Origin: an uncultured Demequina sp.
GTDB lineage: Bacteria; Actinomycetota; Actinomycetes; Actinomycetales; Demequinaceae
Length of the DNA: 13,161 nucleotides
Direction of reading: 5' to 3'
NCBI GenBank assembly: GCA_937925595.1
Contig: CALALQ010000283.1
Span: forward strand, 1 to 13,161
Shown: positions 1 through 6,300 of the stretch, piece after piece
Position numbering within the stretch: position 1 is the stretch's first letter
Layout: each line of letters opens with the position of its first letter
The notes under the pieces: model-generated
Seen by the model: the letters and a program-made list of their open reading frames with translations, nothing else
The model's database searches: none
Told to the model about the DNA's origin: nothing
Program-made: the position numbers and the translations under genes

Positions 1-281
1 GACTTGATGTCGTCGAGCGTCAGCGAGTAGCCGGAGGTGTACAGCTGCAGGTACAGCGTGAGCGACGAGTGTCCGCACGAGAGCACGAAGCGGTCGCGAC
101 CCAGCCAGTCGGGGTCGGTCGGGTCGTGCTTCATCACGTTCTGGAAGAGCAGGTACGCGGCGGGCGCGAGGGACATTGCGGTGCCGGGGTGGCCGTTGCC
201 GACCTTCTCAACGGCATCGGCGGCAAGCACGCGGATGGTGTCCACGGCGCGGCGGTCAGTATCAGTCCAGGCAAGGGTCAC
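1..281 (-). CDS. tkt: Transketolase, N-terminal part (cut by window edge)
   Basis: Transketolase moves two-carbon ketol units between sugar phosphates in the pentose phosphate pathway using thiamine diphosphate and a divalent metal; it acts in the cytosol. Only the first 93 codons are here. They show the family N-terminus: the NGHPGTAMSLAP motif around residues 29-40, whose His31 matches the conserved substrate and cofactor histidine, and LSCGHSSLTLY around 67-77 with a second conserved histidine (His71). The rest of the gene lies left of the window. The GTG start at 281 is chosen because a GGGAG Shine-Dalgarno (minus strand, 292-288) sits 6 bases upstream and the protein then begins at the usual place for the family. 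It is transcribed divergently from ctaB, an arrangement common in actinobacteria. Identity is firm; completeness cannot be judged. Confidence 0.95.
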   Translation of the reverse strand, partial: MTLAWTDTDRRAVDTIRVLAADAVEKVGNGHPGTAMSLAPAAYLLFQNVMKHDPTDPDWLGRDRFVLSCGHSSLTLYLQLYTSGYSLTLDDIK

Positions 282-319
282 GGAAGGCTCCCAGAGGCAG
301 GGTTCGGGTATGCGCGACT

Positions 320-325
320 AGCCTA
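320..325 (-). promoter_or_regulatory. Possible -10 box for tkt
   Basis: On the minus strand TAGGCT matches the actinobacterial TANNNT -10 consensus. It would start transcription near 313 and give a leader of about 30 bases containing the tkt Shine-Dalgarno. No convincing -35 box is visible. The 13-bp palindrome at 328-340 lies just upstream. Confidence 0.35.
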
Positions 326-327
326 GC

Positions 328-340
328 GGCGCACAGCGCC
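328..340. repeat. 13-bp palindrome between tkt and ctaB
   Basis: GGCGC-ACA-GCGCC is a perfect inverted repeat with 5-base arms. It lies immediately upstream of the proposed tkt -10 box, in the spacer between -35 and -10, where an operator could act. It could equally be chance in GC-rich DNA. Confidence 0.35.
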
Positions 341-394
341 CGTGTATTCCCCCTTCTGTCCTATTTCGCGTTGCCGCTCGCGGGACAAGCGCTT

Positions 395-429
395 TCATGG
401 AGTGTCGGGCGTCCAGGAGCGCCCCATGA
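395..429. repeat. Nested inverted repeat between tkt and ctaB
   Basis: The outer arms TCATGG (395-400) and CCATGA (424-429) are exact reverse complements. Nested inside them GGCG (408-411) pairs with CGCC (420-423). The structure is an imperfect hairpin with a one-sided internal loop. No T-run follows, so a simple rho-independent terminator is unlikely. It lies about 80 bases ahead of the ctaB start. Confidence 0.35.
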
Positions 430-455
430 TCCCACCCCTCTTGTGCTTAACCGCC

Positions 456-487
456 GGCCCGACGCTGTGGTGACTCGGGCGTCGGCC
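456..487. promoter_or_regulatory. Inverted repeat over the ctaB -35 region (operator candidate)
   Basis: The left arm GGCCCGACGC (456-465) and right arm GCGTCGGCC (479-487) are complementary apart from one extra C in the left arm, separated by 13 bases. The right arm lies over and just after the expected -35 position of the leaderless ctaB promoter and ends 9 bases before its -10 box. The placement suits repressor or activator binding. The proposed transcription start is downstream at about 509, so an RNA hairpin in the ctaB mRNA is not expected. Confidence 0.45.
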
Positions 488-496
488 CTCCCCGCG

Positions 497-502
497 TAGA
501 AT
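497..502 (+). promoter_or_regulatory. -10 box of leaderless ctaB promoter
   Basis: TAGAAT, close to the TATAAT consensus, ends 6 bases before the GTG start at 509. That spacing puts the transcription start on the start codon itself, so the mRNA would be leaderless. No Shine-Dalgarno precedes the gene, which agrees. Confidence 0.65.
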
Positions 503-508
503 GGCGGG

Positions 509-1459
509 GTGTCAGCCCCCTCCGTAACCCCTGATTCGACGCATGCGCGCGCGACGAGCGTGCGCGAGACGATCGGGGCGTACATCGCGCTGACCAAGCC
601 CCGCATCATCGAGCTGCTGCTCGTCACGACGATTCCCACCATGGTTCTCGCCTCCGACGGCTGGCCCGGCGGGTGGCTGATGTTGTGGACGCTCATCGGC
701 GGTGCGCTGTCCGCTGGCGGTGCCAACGCGTTCAACTGCTACCTGGACCGCGACATCGACGCGGTGATGAAGCGCACCAGGCGCCGTCCACTCGTGACCG
801 GCGCGGTGAGCGAGCGCGGCGCGCTGATCTTCGCCTGGACGCTGTCGATCGTGTCGACGGTGTGGTTCTGGCTCGTCGTGGGCTCATGGCTCGCCGCGGT
901 GCTGTCGGTTGCGGCGATCCTCGGCTACGTCGTGGGCTACACCATGATTCTCAAGCGCCGCACCCCTCAGAACATCGTGTGGGGTGGCGCAGCGGGCTGC
1001 ATGCCTGTGCTCATCGGCTGGGCCGCGGTGACGCATTCGCTCGCGTGGGCGCCGGTGCTGCTGTTCCTCATCATCTTCTTCTGGACCCCTCCACACTATT
1101 GGCCGCTGTCGATGAAGTTCAGCGGCGAGTACGCCGAGGCGCACGTCCCGATGCTTCCTGTGGTTGCCCCCACGCGGCGCGTCGCTGTTGAGATGGTGGC
1201 CTACACGGTCGCCATGATCGCCGCGACGCTCGCCTTGGTGCCGCTTGCCGACATGACGTGGGTCTACGCGGCCGTTGCCGCCGGTTCAGGCGCGTGGTTC
1301 CTCGCGGGATGCATTCGCCTGCTGCGCCGCGCGAACGAGGGGAAGCGCAAGCTCCACGAGATGCGACTGTTCAGGGACTCGATCACCTACCTCACGGTGG
1401 TCTTTGCCGCGATCCTCGTGGATCCCTTCCTCCCCGACGCCCTCACCGTCTGGTCCTGA
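509..1459 (+). CDS. ctaB: Heme O synthase (protoheme IX farnesyltransferase)
   Basis: A membrane prenyltransferase of the UbiA superfamily that adds a farnesyl group to heme B, giving heme O for terminal oxidases or for conversion to heme A by CtaA. The 316-residue length is normal. The first aspartate-rich motif is N76-C-Y-L-D80-R-D-I-D84, followed by KRTRRRPL. The conserved loop [13 protein letters not shown] is near 144-156, and [10 protein letters not shown] with the PMLPVV block spans about 191-219. Hydrophobic stretches are consistent with the eight to nine membrane helices of the family. The GTG start is set by the -10 box 6 bases upstream (leaderless). It is divergent from tkt, as in many actinobacteria, and xerD begins 1 base after its stop, so the two are probably co-transcribed. 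Confidence 0.96.
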   Translation: MSAPSVTPDSTHARATSVRETIGAYIALTKPRIIELLLVTTIPTMVLASDGWPGGWLMLWTLIGGALSAGGANAFNCYLDRDIDAVMKRTRRRPLVTGAVSERGALIFAWTLSIVSTVWFWLVVGSWLAAVLSVAAILGYVVGYTMILKRRTPQNIVWGGAAGCMPVLIGWAAVTHSLAWAPVLLFLIIFFWTPPHYWPLSMKFSGEYAEAHVPMLPVVAPTRRVAVEMVAYTVAMIAATLALVPLADMTWVYAAVAAGSGAWFLAGCIRLLRRANEGKRKLHEMRLFRDSITYLTVVFAAILVDPFLPDALTVWS

Positions 1460-1460
1460 C

Positions 1461-2393
1461 ATGCTCGCGCGCCAGCGTGATGCCTACCTTGCCCACGTCA
1501 CGGTAGAGCGCGGCCTGAGCGCCAACACCATCGCCGCGTACCGCCGCGATCTGACTCGCTATTGCGAGTTCCTTGAGTCGCGGGGAATCACCAACCTTGC
1601 GCGGGTGACGCGCGATGACATCGCCGAGTTCGCCCAGTCGCTGGGCGAGCCGGACGACGCCGGGGTCACCATCGCGCCCGCTTCGGCTTCTCGCATTGTG
1701 GTGTCTGTGCGCGGGTTCCACCGCTTTGCTGCGCTGGAGGGGTGGACCGCAGCGGACACGTCAGCGTCCGTGCGGCCTCGAGCCATTCCCAAGAAACTGC
1801 CGCACCCGATCTCTCCCGCCGAGGTCGCCGCCGTCCTTGAGAACGCCGCCGTGGGCGAAGGCCCCACGCCGCTGCGAGACAAGGCCCTGCTGGAACTGCT
1901 CTACGCGAGCGGGGGGCGCATCTCTGAGGTCACGGGCCTCGACATCGACGACCTCACCCTTGATCCCGGTCGCGAGGCCGTGCTGCTGCGAGGCAAGGGT
2001 CGCAAGGAGCGAGTGGTGCCCATCGGCGCTTTCGCCGCGGAGGCTCTCAATGCATACCTCGTGCGCGGGCGGGGCGCTCTGGCTGCCGCTGCTGGGCGGG
2101 TCGATCGCGCGGCCGCTGCCGCCGTGTTCCTCAATACTCGAGGAGGCCGGCTGTCTCGTCAGAGCGCGTGGGCGATCCTCAAGGCAGCCGCTGAGCGGGC
2201 AGGCGTCGAGGACGTCTCGCCCCACACCCTTCGTCACTCCTTCGCCACCCACCTGCTGAGCGGCGGTGCGGACGTGCGAGTGGTTCAGGAACTGCTCGGT
2301 CACGCCAACGTGACGACGACGCAGATCTATACGGCGGTCACCCAGGACACTCTGCGCGAGGTGTACGAGACGAGCCACCCTCGGGCTCAGTGA
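1461..2393 (+). CDS. xerD: Site-specific tyrosine recombinase XerD
   Basis: Xer recombinase (310 residues, usual length) that with XerC resolves chromosome dimers at dif before division. The N-terminal SAM-like core-binding domain covers about residues 1-105 and the catalytic domain about 113-305. The expected catalytic set is present: Arg153 (ASGGRISEV), Lys179 (RGKGRK), His255 and Arg258 ([12 protein letters not shown]), His281 (LLGHANV) and nucleophile Tyr290 (TQIY). XerD rather than XerC is inferred from the adjoining parA-scpA-scpB. The ATG at 1461 is chosen because it starts directly at the typical N-terminus 1 base after ctaB; a longer reading frame from 1275 lies inside ctaB in another frame. 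No Shine-Dalgarno is obvious, so translation is probably coupled to ctaB. Being paired with ctaB is a little unexpected. Confidence 0.93.
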   Translation: MLARQRDAYLAHVTVERGLSANTIAAYRRDLTRYCEFLESRGITNLARVTRDDIAEFAQSLGEPDDAGVTIAPASASRIVVSVRGFHRFAALEGWTAADTSASVRPRAIPKKLPHPISPAEVAAVLENAAVGEGPTPLRDKALLELLYASGGRISEVTGLDIDDLTLDPGREAVLLRGKGRKERVVPIGAFAAEALNAYLVRGRGALAAAAGRVDRAAAAAVFLNTRGGRLSRQSAWAILKAAAERAGVEDVSPHTLRHSFATHLLSGGADVRVVQELLGHANVTTTQIYTAVTQDTLREVYETSHPRAQ

Positions 2394-2398
2394 TCCAG

Positions 2399-2434
2399 GG
2401 CCCTCGGATCCAGCAAGGATGAGGAAACCGGGCC
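2399..2434 (+). terminator. Possible hairpin after xerD
   Basis: In the 95-base gap between xerD and parA, CCTC-GG-ATCC (2402-2411) can fold on GGATGAGG (2417-2424) with a 5-base loop and a 2-base bulge. A competing outer pairing joins GGCCC (2399-2403) to GGGCC (2430-2434). There is no T-run, so termination is uncertain, but the position before an independent parA promoter suits it. Confidence 0.3.
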
Positions 2435-2476
2435 AGAAATAGTCCCGCGTGCCAGGGTGCTCACGTCCGTCCGCGC

Positions 2477-2482
2477 TAGGGT
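2477..2482 (+). promoter_or_regulatory. -10 box of leaderless parA promoter
   Basis: TAGGGT ends 6 bases before the parA GTG at 2489, the same geometry as at ctaB. Transcription would start at the start codon. This implies that parA, scpA, scpB and rluB can be transcribed separately from ctaB-xerD. Confidence 0.6.
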
Positions 2483-2488
2483 TGGCTC

Positions 2489-3304
2489 GTGACAGATTTC
2501 CCCGAGCCCGCCCCTCTCAATGGCCATGGTCCCGCGCGCATTGTGGCCCTGTGCAACCAGAAGGGCGGCGTGGGAAAGACCACCACGTCAGTGAACCTCG
2601 CGGCGGCTCTCGCCGAGTACGGACGCAAGGTGCTGCTCGTGGACTTCGACCCTCAGGGCGCCGCGTCCGCCGGCCTGGGAATCCAGTCCAATGACCTGGA
2701 GACCACGGTCTACGACCTGCTCATGAAGCCGGGCACCAATACCAAGGACGTCATCGTGGGCACGCGGCTGCCCAATCTGGACCTGCTGCCCGCCAACATT
2801 GACCTGAGCGCCGCCGAGGTGCAGCTGGTTGGCGAGGTTGCCCGCGAGTCCGCCCTGGCCCGAGCGCTGCGCTCCGTCGAGGACGACTACGACGTCATCC
2901 TGATCGACTGCCAGCCTTCGCTTGGCCTGCTCACAGTGAATGGCCTTGTCGCCGCCCATGGCGTGCTCATTCCGCTCGCGTGTGAGTTCTTCGCGATGCG
3001 CGGCGTGGCCCTGCTGGTCGACACGATCACCAAGGTTCAAGACCGCCTCAACCCGCGCCTCACGATCGACGCGATCATCCCCACCATGTACGACTCGCGC
3101 ACCCTTCACTCTCACGAGGTCGTGGAGCGCGTCCGCGACGGCTTTGGCGACAAGGTCACCGAGACGATGATCCACCGCACCGTGAAGTTCCCCGACGCTA
3201 CGGTCGCCGCAGAGCCGATCACCACCTTCGCGCCGTCTCACGCGGGCGCCAAGGCGTATCGAGAGCTCGCTCGCGAGCTGGTCCAGCGCGGGGTGTTCGC
3301 GTAG
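2489..3304 (+). CDS. parA: ParA/Soj-family ATPase
   Basis: A MinD/ParA-type ATPase of 271 residues that binds DNA non-specifically as an ATP dimer and positions chromosomal cargo. The deviant Walker A box KGGVGKTT is at 25-32, with signature Lys25 and Lys30. Walker A' (VDFDPQG) is at 51-57 and Walker B (DVILIDCQPSLG) ends near 146. About 16 polar and proline-rich residues precede the ATPase fold. No parB follows; the gene sits directly before scpA-scpB, as in many actinobacteria, which points to a role in origin or condensin-linked segregation rather than plasmid partition. The GTG start agrees with the leaderless -10 at 2477-2482. It may not be the main Soj gene next to parB near oriC; that cannot be decided here. 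Confidence 0.88.
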   Translation: MTDFPEPAPLNGHGPARIVALCNQKGGVGKTTTSVNLAAALAEYGRKVLLVDFDPQGAASAGLGIQSNDLETTVYDLLMKPGTNTKDVIVGTRLPNLDLLPANIDLSAAEVQLVGEVARESALARALRSVEDDYDVILIDCQPSLGLLTVNGLVAAHGVLIPLACEFFAMRGVALLVDTITKVQDRLNPRLTIDAIIPTMYDSRTLHSHEVVERVRDGFGDKVTETMIHRTVKFPDATVAAEPITTFAPSHAGAKAYRELARELVQRGVFA

Positions 3305-3327
3305 TGACTGAAACGGCACGGCCGTGA
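3304..3327 (+). other. 7-codon mini-ORF bridging parA and scpA
   Basis: A GTG at 3304 shares its first G with the parA stop TAG. It opens a frame reading V-T-E-T-A-R-P that ends at TGA 3325-3327, and this stop overlaps the scpA start GTG at 3324-3326 as GTGA. The start-stop overlap at each end would let ribosomes hand over from parA to scpA through the mini-ORF. The peptide resembles typical ScpA N-termini, so it may be a remnant of an older scpA start left out of frame by a small indel. Expression is not shown. Confidence 0.3.
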
Positions 3328-4148
3328 CCGCTGAGCTCGTCGAGTCTGGAGGCCGCGGCTTCGAGGTGCACCTCGACAACTTCGAGGGCCCCTTTGACTT
3401 GCTGCTGTCGCTGATTTCCAAGCACCAGCTGGAGATCACGGAAGTCGCCATCGCCAAAGTCACCGACGAGTTCCTGGCCACCATCGTCGAACACGAGGAC
3501 GAATGGGACCTCTCCCAAGCGTCGGAGTTCCTGGTGGTTGCCGCCACCCTCCTTGACCTCAAGGCCGCCCGTCTGCTTCCTCAAGGAGAGGTCGACGACT
3601 ACGAGGACCTTGAGCTCCTCGAGGCCCGCGACCTGCTGTTCGCCAAGCTGCTCCAGTACCGCGCCTTCAAGGAGGTTGCCGCCAAGTTCGAGGAGCGGCT
3701 GGCCGCGCCGGCACGTCAGGCTCGCGATGTTCCCCTTGAGCCGCATTTCGCGATGGTCCTCCCGGAACTGGTCTGGGTCACCACTCCGGAGATCCTCGCC
3801 GCGCTCGCTGCGAGGGCGCTCGAGCCCAAGCCGGACATGTCCCTCGTGTCCACCGCTCACCTGCATTCGGCTGTCGTGAGCGTGCGTGAGCAGGCGGCTA
3901 TCATTGTGGGTCGCCTTCAGCGGGAGGGTGCCGTCTCGTTCCGCGAGCTCGTGGCCGACGCTGGCCACGTCAACGTGGTCGTGGCTCGGTTCCTTGCTCT
4001 GCTGGAACTGTTCAGGGAGGCCGCGGTGGCCTTTGAGCAGGCGCGATCGCTCGGCGAACTCACCATTCGCTGGACGGGAAGCGGCGATGTTGACGTGTCA
4101 GGGGAATTTGACGAGGTGGATCTAGTGGAGGAGGCGCAGCGTGACTGA
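3324..4148 (+). CDS. scpA: Segregation and condensation protein A (SMC kleisin)
   Basis: ScpA is the kleisin that bridges the two heads of the SMC dimer in bacterial condensin, with ScpB bound to its middle. The 274-residue protein has the family N-terminus FEVHLDNFEGPFDLLLSLI at about 13-31. An acidic helical region follows, with TLLDLKAARLLP near 75-86 and DLLFAKLLQYRAFKEVA near 103-119. A C-terminal winged-helix region from about 190 onwards contacts an SMC head. The GTG start at 3324 has no clear Shine-Dalgarno and overlaps the stop of a mini-ORF from the parA terminus, so coupled translation is likely. It overlaps scpB by 8 bases. The smc gene is not in the window. Confidence 0.93.
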   Translation: MTAELVESGGRGFEVHLDNFEGPFDLLLSLISKHQLEITEVAIAKVTDEFLATIVEHEDEWDLSQASEFLVVAATLLDLKAARLLPQGEVDDYEDLELLEARDLLFAKLLQYRAFKEVAAKFEERLAAPARQARDVPLEPHFAMVLPELVWVTTPEILAALAARALEPKPDMSLVSTAHLHSAVVSVREQAAIIVGRLQREGAVSFRELVADAGHVNVVVARFLALLELFREAAVAFEQARSLGELTIRWTGSGDVDVSGEFDEVDLVEEAQRD

Positions 4149-4680
4149 TCACACTCGCGGTGCGATCGAGGCGATCCTCATGGTCATCGACGAGCCCGTC
4201 GCTCCCGCAGACCTCGCCGCGGCCCTTGAGGTGCCGGAGCCCGAGGTGGTTGCGATCCTTGAGGCGCTGCGCGATGAGTTCGCGAACCCCGACAACCCGC
4301 GCGGCTTCGAGCTTCGCGAGACCGAGGGCCGCTGGCGGTTCTACTCCTCGCCGCTCTACGCCGACGCTGTGGGCAAGTTCCTTGTCGAGGGGCAGTCAGC
4401 GCGCCTTTCGCAGGCGGCTCTCGAGACTCTTGCGGTGATCGCGTACCGACAGCCTGTGACGCGCGGCCAGGTGTCTCAGATCCGCGGCGTCAACGTCGAC
4501 ACTGTGGTGAAGACGCTGAGCGCCCGCGGTCTCATCACCGAAGTGGGGGAGACCGGTGGCGCGGCGCTGTTCGGCACCACCACCCAGTTCCTTGAGCGCA
4601 TGGGCCTCGCCTCGCTCGACGAGCTTCCGCCCTTGGCCCCGTTCCTTCCCGACCTGTCAACGGTCGACGAGGCGAGCTGA
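4141..4680 (+). CDS. scpB: Segregation and condensation protein B
   Basis: ScpB forms a dimer of tandem winged-helix proteins that binds the central part of ScpA in the SMC condensin complex. At 179 residues it has the usual core size. Conserved pieces include AIEAILMVIDEPV near 9-21, the segment around FELRETEGRWRFYS near 55-68, and LSQAALETLAVIAYRQPVTR near 89-108 followed by QIRGVNVDTVVKTL, the second winged helix. The GTG at 4141 lies inside the scpA end (8-base overlap) and is preceded by a strong GGAGGAGG-type Shine-Dalgarno in the scpA tail. Its stop shares TGATG with the rluB start. Function is confidently inferred from sequence and context. Confidence 0.94.
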   Translation: MTDHTRGAIEAILMVIDEPVAPADLAAALEVPEPEVVAILEALRDEFANPDNPRGFELRETEGRWRFYSSPLYADAVGKFLVEGQSARLSQAALETLAVIAYRQPVTRGQVSQIRGVNVDTVVKTLSARGLITEVGETGGAALFGTTTQFLERMGLASLDELPPLAPFLPDLSTVDEAS

Positions 4681-5429
4681 TGGCGGAGCTGGAGATTCAC
4701 GAACCCGAAGGCATCCGACTGCAGAAGGTTCTTGCCCAGGCAGGCGTGGGCTCTCGCAGGGCCTGCGAGCAGCTCATTGAGGCTGGTCGCGTCACGGTGG
4801 ATGGCCAGGTCGTGAGCCAGCTCGGCGTCCGGGTGGATCCGGAGAAGGTCGCGATCGAGGTCGATGGCGAGCGCATCTCTGTCGACGCCTCACTCGTGAC
4901 CATCGTGCTCAACAAGCCGCGCGGCGTGGTGTCGACGATGAGTGACCCGGAGGGTCGCCCCACGCTCGAGAAGTACGTGAGAGGTTTCGAGGAGCGCCTG
5001 TTCCATGTGGGTCGCCTCGACGCCGACACCACGGGAGTGCTGCTGCTCACCAATGACGGCGAGCTTGCCAACCGCCTGGCGCACCCCAAGTACGGCGTGA
5101 ACAAGGTCTACGTGGCGAAGGTGAAGGGTCAGGTGCCGCGCAACCTGCCCACCATCCTCAAGTCAGGTGTCGACCTCGATGACGGCCCGGTGCGCGCGAC
5201 CGATGCTCACGTGATGGACGTGAGCAAGGACTCCTCCCTGGTCCAGGTGGAGCTCCATGAAGGTCGCAACCGCATTGTGCGGCGCATGCTCGATGCGGTG
5301 GGTCACCCCGTGGTGGAGCTCGTGCGCACCCAGTTCGGACCGGTCCGCCTTGGCACTCTCGCGCCGGGTCAGACGCGCGTCTTGAGTCCGGCTGAGATCG
5401 GCCGGCTCATGCAGGCAGCTGGTCTCTAG
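4680..5429 (+). CDS. rluB: 23S rRNA pseudouridine synthase (RluB family)
   Basis: A RsuA/RluB/E/F-type enzyme that isomerises uridine to pseudouridine in rRNA, most likely position 2605 (E. coli numbering) of 23S rRNA. An S4 RNA-binding domain lies at about 11-60 (RLQKVLAQAGVGSRRACE). The catalytic domain has LNKPRGVVST near 77-86 and GRLDADTTGVLLLTNDGEL at 111-129, with Asp114 as the catalytic aspartate. EGRNRIVRRM near 194-203 is the conserved basic motif. Length (249 residues) is normal. The ATG overlaps the scpB stop by 1 base (TGATG). Following scpB is standard synteny across Gram-positives. The TAG stop lies in a palindromic CTAG also used as the stop of the convergent DUF1801 gene. Confidence 0.93.
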   Translation: MAELEIHEPEGIRLQKVLAQAGVGSRRACEQLIEAGRVTVDGQVVSQLGVRVDPEKVAIEVDGERISVDASLVTIVLNKPRGVVSTMSDPEGRPTLEKYVRGFEERLFHVGRLDADTTGVLLLTNDGELANRLAHPKYGVNKVYVAKVKGQVPRNLPTILKSGVDLDDGPVRATDAHVMDVSKDSSLVQVELHEGRNRIVRRMLDAVGHPVVELVRTQFGPVRLGTLAPGQTRVLSPAEIGRLMQAAGL

Positions 5430-5866
5430 CTCGACGCCTTCCAGAGGATCTCGCCGATGGGTCCCTGGGCGGCCTTCGCACTGATGAAGTCGAAGGAGTC
5501 GCGCACTACGCGCTCCAGCACCTCTGTGTCGACATCGCTCAGTCGCTTGAGATGGACGCAGTAGCCGGTCTCCGTATGGGGTCCGAGGTCTGCCAGTGCC
5601 GCGGCATGACGGGCCGTCCCGTCCATGAGGTACACGGTGGTCTTCCCGCGTCGCGGATAGAAGCCGATGATGAACGTGTCGCCCTCGCGCCCGGTCGCGT
5701 ACTTGTAGTGATACGAACCGAAGCCGAGAGTGCCGGCGTTCTCCAGCGTCGGCTCTGCACCGCTGATGCGTCGCATCATGGCGGCGAGGGCGTCCGCATC
5801 GGCCCGGGTATCGGCGTCAAGCGTGTCGAGATAGGCGTCGACGGAGTCATATGTTGGGTCGGGCAT
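5426..5866 (-). CDS. DUF1801 domain protein, copy 1
   Basis: A 146-residue soluble protein of the DUF1801 (YdhG-like) family, whose biochemical function is not established. The family core is visible: VDAYLDTLDADTRADADAL near 9-27, GFGSYHYKY near 48-56, TGREGDTFIIGFYPRRGK at 58-75 and LGPHTETGYCVHLKRL at 94-109. No signal peptide or membrane segment is seen. The ATG at 5866 is preferred over one at 5878 because GAGGGG lies 4 bases upstream. The stop overlaps the rluB stop on a shared CTAG. A paralog with the same core blocks is at 10179-10595. A possible -10 (TAGCGT) lies at 5915-5910 and a hairpin at 5881-5901 in its leader. It is divergent from aroH. Confidence 0.85.
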   Translation of the reverse strand: MPDPTYDSVDAYLDTLDADTRADADALAAMMRRISGAEPTLENAGTLGFGSYHYKYATGREGDTFIIGFYPRRGKTTVYLMDGTARHAAALADLGPHTETGYCVHLKRLSDVDTEVLERVVRDSFDFISAKAAQGPIGEILWKASS

Positions 5867-5880
5867 GGTTCCCCTCATTC

Positions 5881-5901
5881 CGGCGCCGCTGAGCCGCGCC
5901 G
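5881..5901 (-). repeat. Hairpin in the leader of DUF1801 copy 1
   Basis: CGGCGC (5881-5886) and GCGCCG (5896-5901) form a 6-bp GC-only stem with a 9-base loop. If transcription starts near 5903, the hairpin would be at the very 5' end of the DUF1801 mRNA, about 15 bases upstream of its start codon. The start is not masked by it. Confidence 0.3.
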
Positions 5902-5909
5902 ATTCTTGG

Positions 5910-5915
5910 ACGCTA
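5910..5915 (-). promoter_or_regulatory. Possible -10 box of DUF1801 copy 1
   Basis: On the minus strand TAGCGT fits TANNNT and would give a leader of about 37 bases with the GAGGGG ribosome site. It lies 7 bases from the aroH -10 box on the other strand, so the two promoters would overlap. No -35 was recognised. Confidence 0.35.
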
Positions 5916-5922
5916 CCCCCGA

Positions 5923-5928
5923 TACGAT
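5923..5928 (+). promoter_or_regulatory. -10 box of leaderless aroH promoter
   Basis: TACGAT ends 7 bases before the aroH ATG at 5936, so the transcript of the aroH-tyrA-cmk-plsC-der operon should start at or one base before the initiator codon. No Shine-Dalgarno is present, which agrees with a leaderless start. Confidence 0.55.
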
Positions 5929-5935
5929 GATCACC

Positions 5936-6298
5936 ATGACAATCCGTGCGATTCGTGGCGCCACCACGCTTGTCGAAGACGAACGTCACCACCTCCACGA
6001 GCGCACCAAAGAGCTTGTCGAGGCGATCATCGCGGCGAACAGTCTCGACATCGACGACGTCATCTCCGTGATCTTCACGTGCACCCCAGACATCGTCAGT
6101 GACTTCCCAGCGGCTGCCGCCCGCGAACTGGGCTTTGGCGCCGTGCCGCTCATGTGCGCGCAGGAGATGGCCGTGCCCGGTGCCCTCCCGCGCGTTGTGC
6201 GCGTCATGATGCACGCCAACCTCGACGTTCCGCGCGATCAGGTCAGCCACGTGTACCTGCACGAGGCGAAGTCCCTGCGCAAGGACCTCGCGCAGTAG
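5936..6298 (+). CDS. aroH: Chorismate mutase, AroH (monofunctional) class
   Basis: Rearranges chorismate to prephenate, the committed step to tyrosine and phenylalanine. The 120-residue protein belongs to the trimeric AroH class typified by Bacillus subtilis. Its N-terminus IRAIRGATT carries Arg7. Other active-site positions line up: Phe57 and Arg63 (FPAAAARELG), Cys74 and Glu77 (PLMCAQEM), Arg89 (LPRVVRVMMH) and Tyr107 (HVYLHEA). The ATG at 5936 is supported by a -10 box 7 bases upstream. tyrA follows after 2 bases and uses its product directly. It is the first gene of a five-gene operon. Many actinobacteria also have an unrelated AroQ-type mutase, so redundancy elsewhere is possible. Confidence 0.94.
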   Translation: MTIRAIRGATTLVEDERHHLHERTKELVEAIIAANSLDIDDVISVIFTCTPDIVSDFPAAAARELGFGAVPLMCAQEMAVPGALPRVVRVMMHANLDVPRDQVSHVYLHEAKSLRKDLAQ

Positions 6299-6300
6299 CC

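Noticed and set aside
69..499. Plus-strand open frames over the tkt end and the intergenic region
   Set aside because: They are antisense to conserved transketolase sequence or have no homologous pattern; the 282-508 stretch is better explained as promoter and regulatory DNA.
1275..1460. An upstream extension of the xerD frame
   Set aside because: It overlaps the ctaB coding region in another frame, and the XerD family N-terminus begins at 1461.
2489..3304. parA as part of a plasmid or phage partition system
   Set aside because: No parB or centromere-like repeats are next to it, and the scpA-scpB-rluB neighbourhood is chromosomal.
2588..3562. A 324-codon open frame on the minus strand across parA and scpA
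   Set aside because: It is antisense to two conserved genes with clear motifs and has no ribosome site or domain.
5867..6262. An upstream extension of DUF1801 copy 1
   Set aside because: It runs antisense through aroH; the domain and a good ribosome site begin at 5866.
6154..6300. An upstream extension of the tyrA frame
   Set aside because: It overlaps aroH out of frame and adds Arg/Pro-rich sequence before a complete Rossmann N-terminus.
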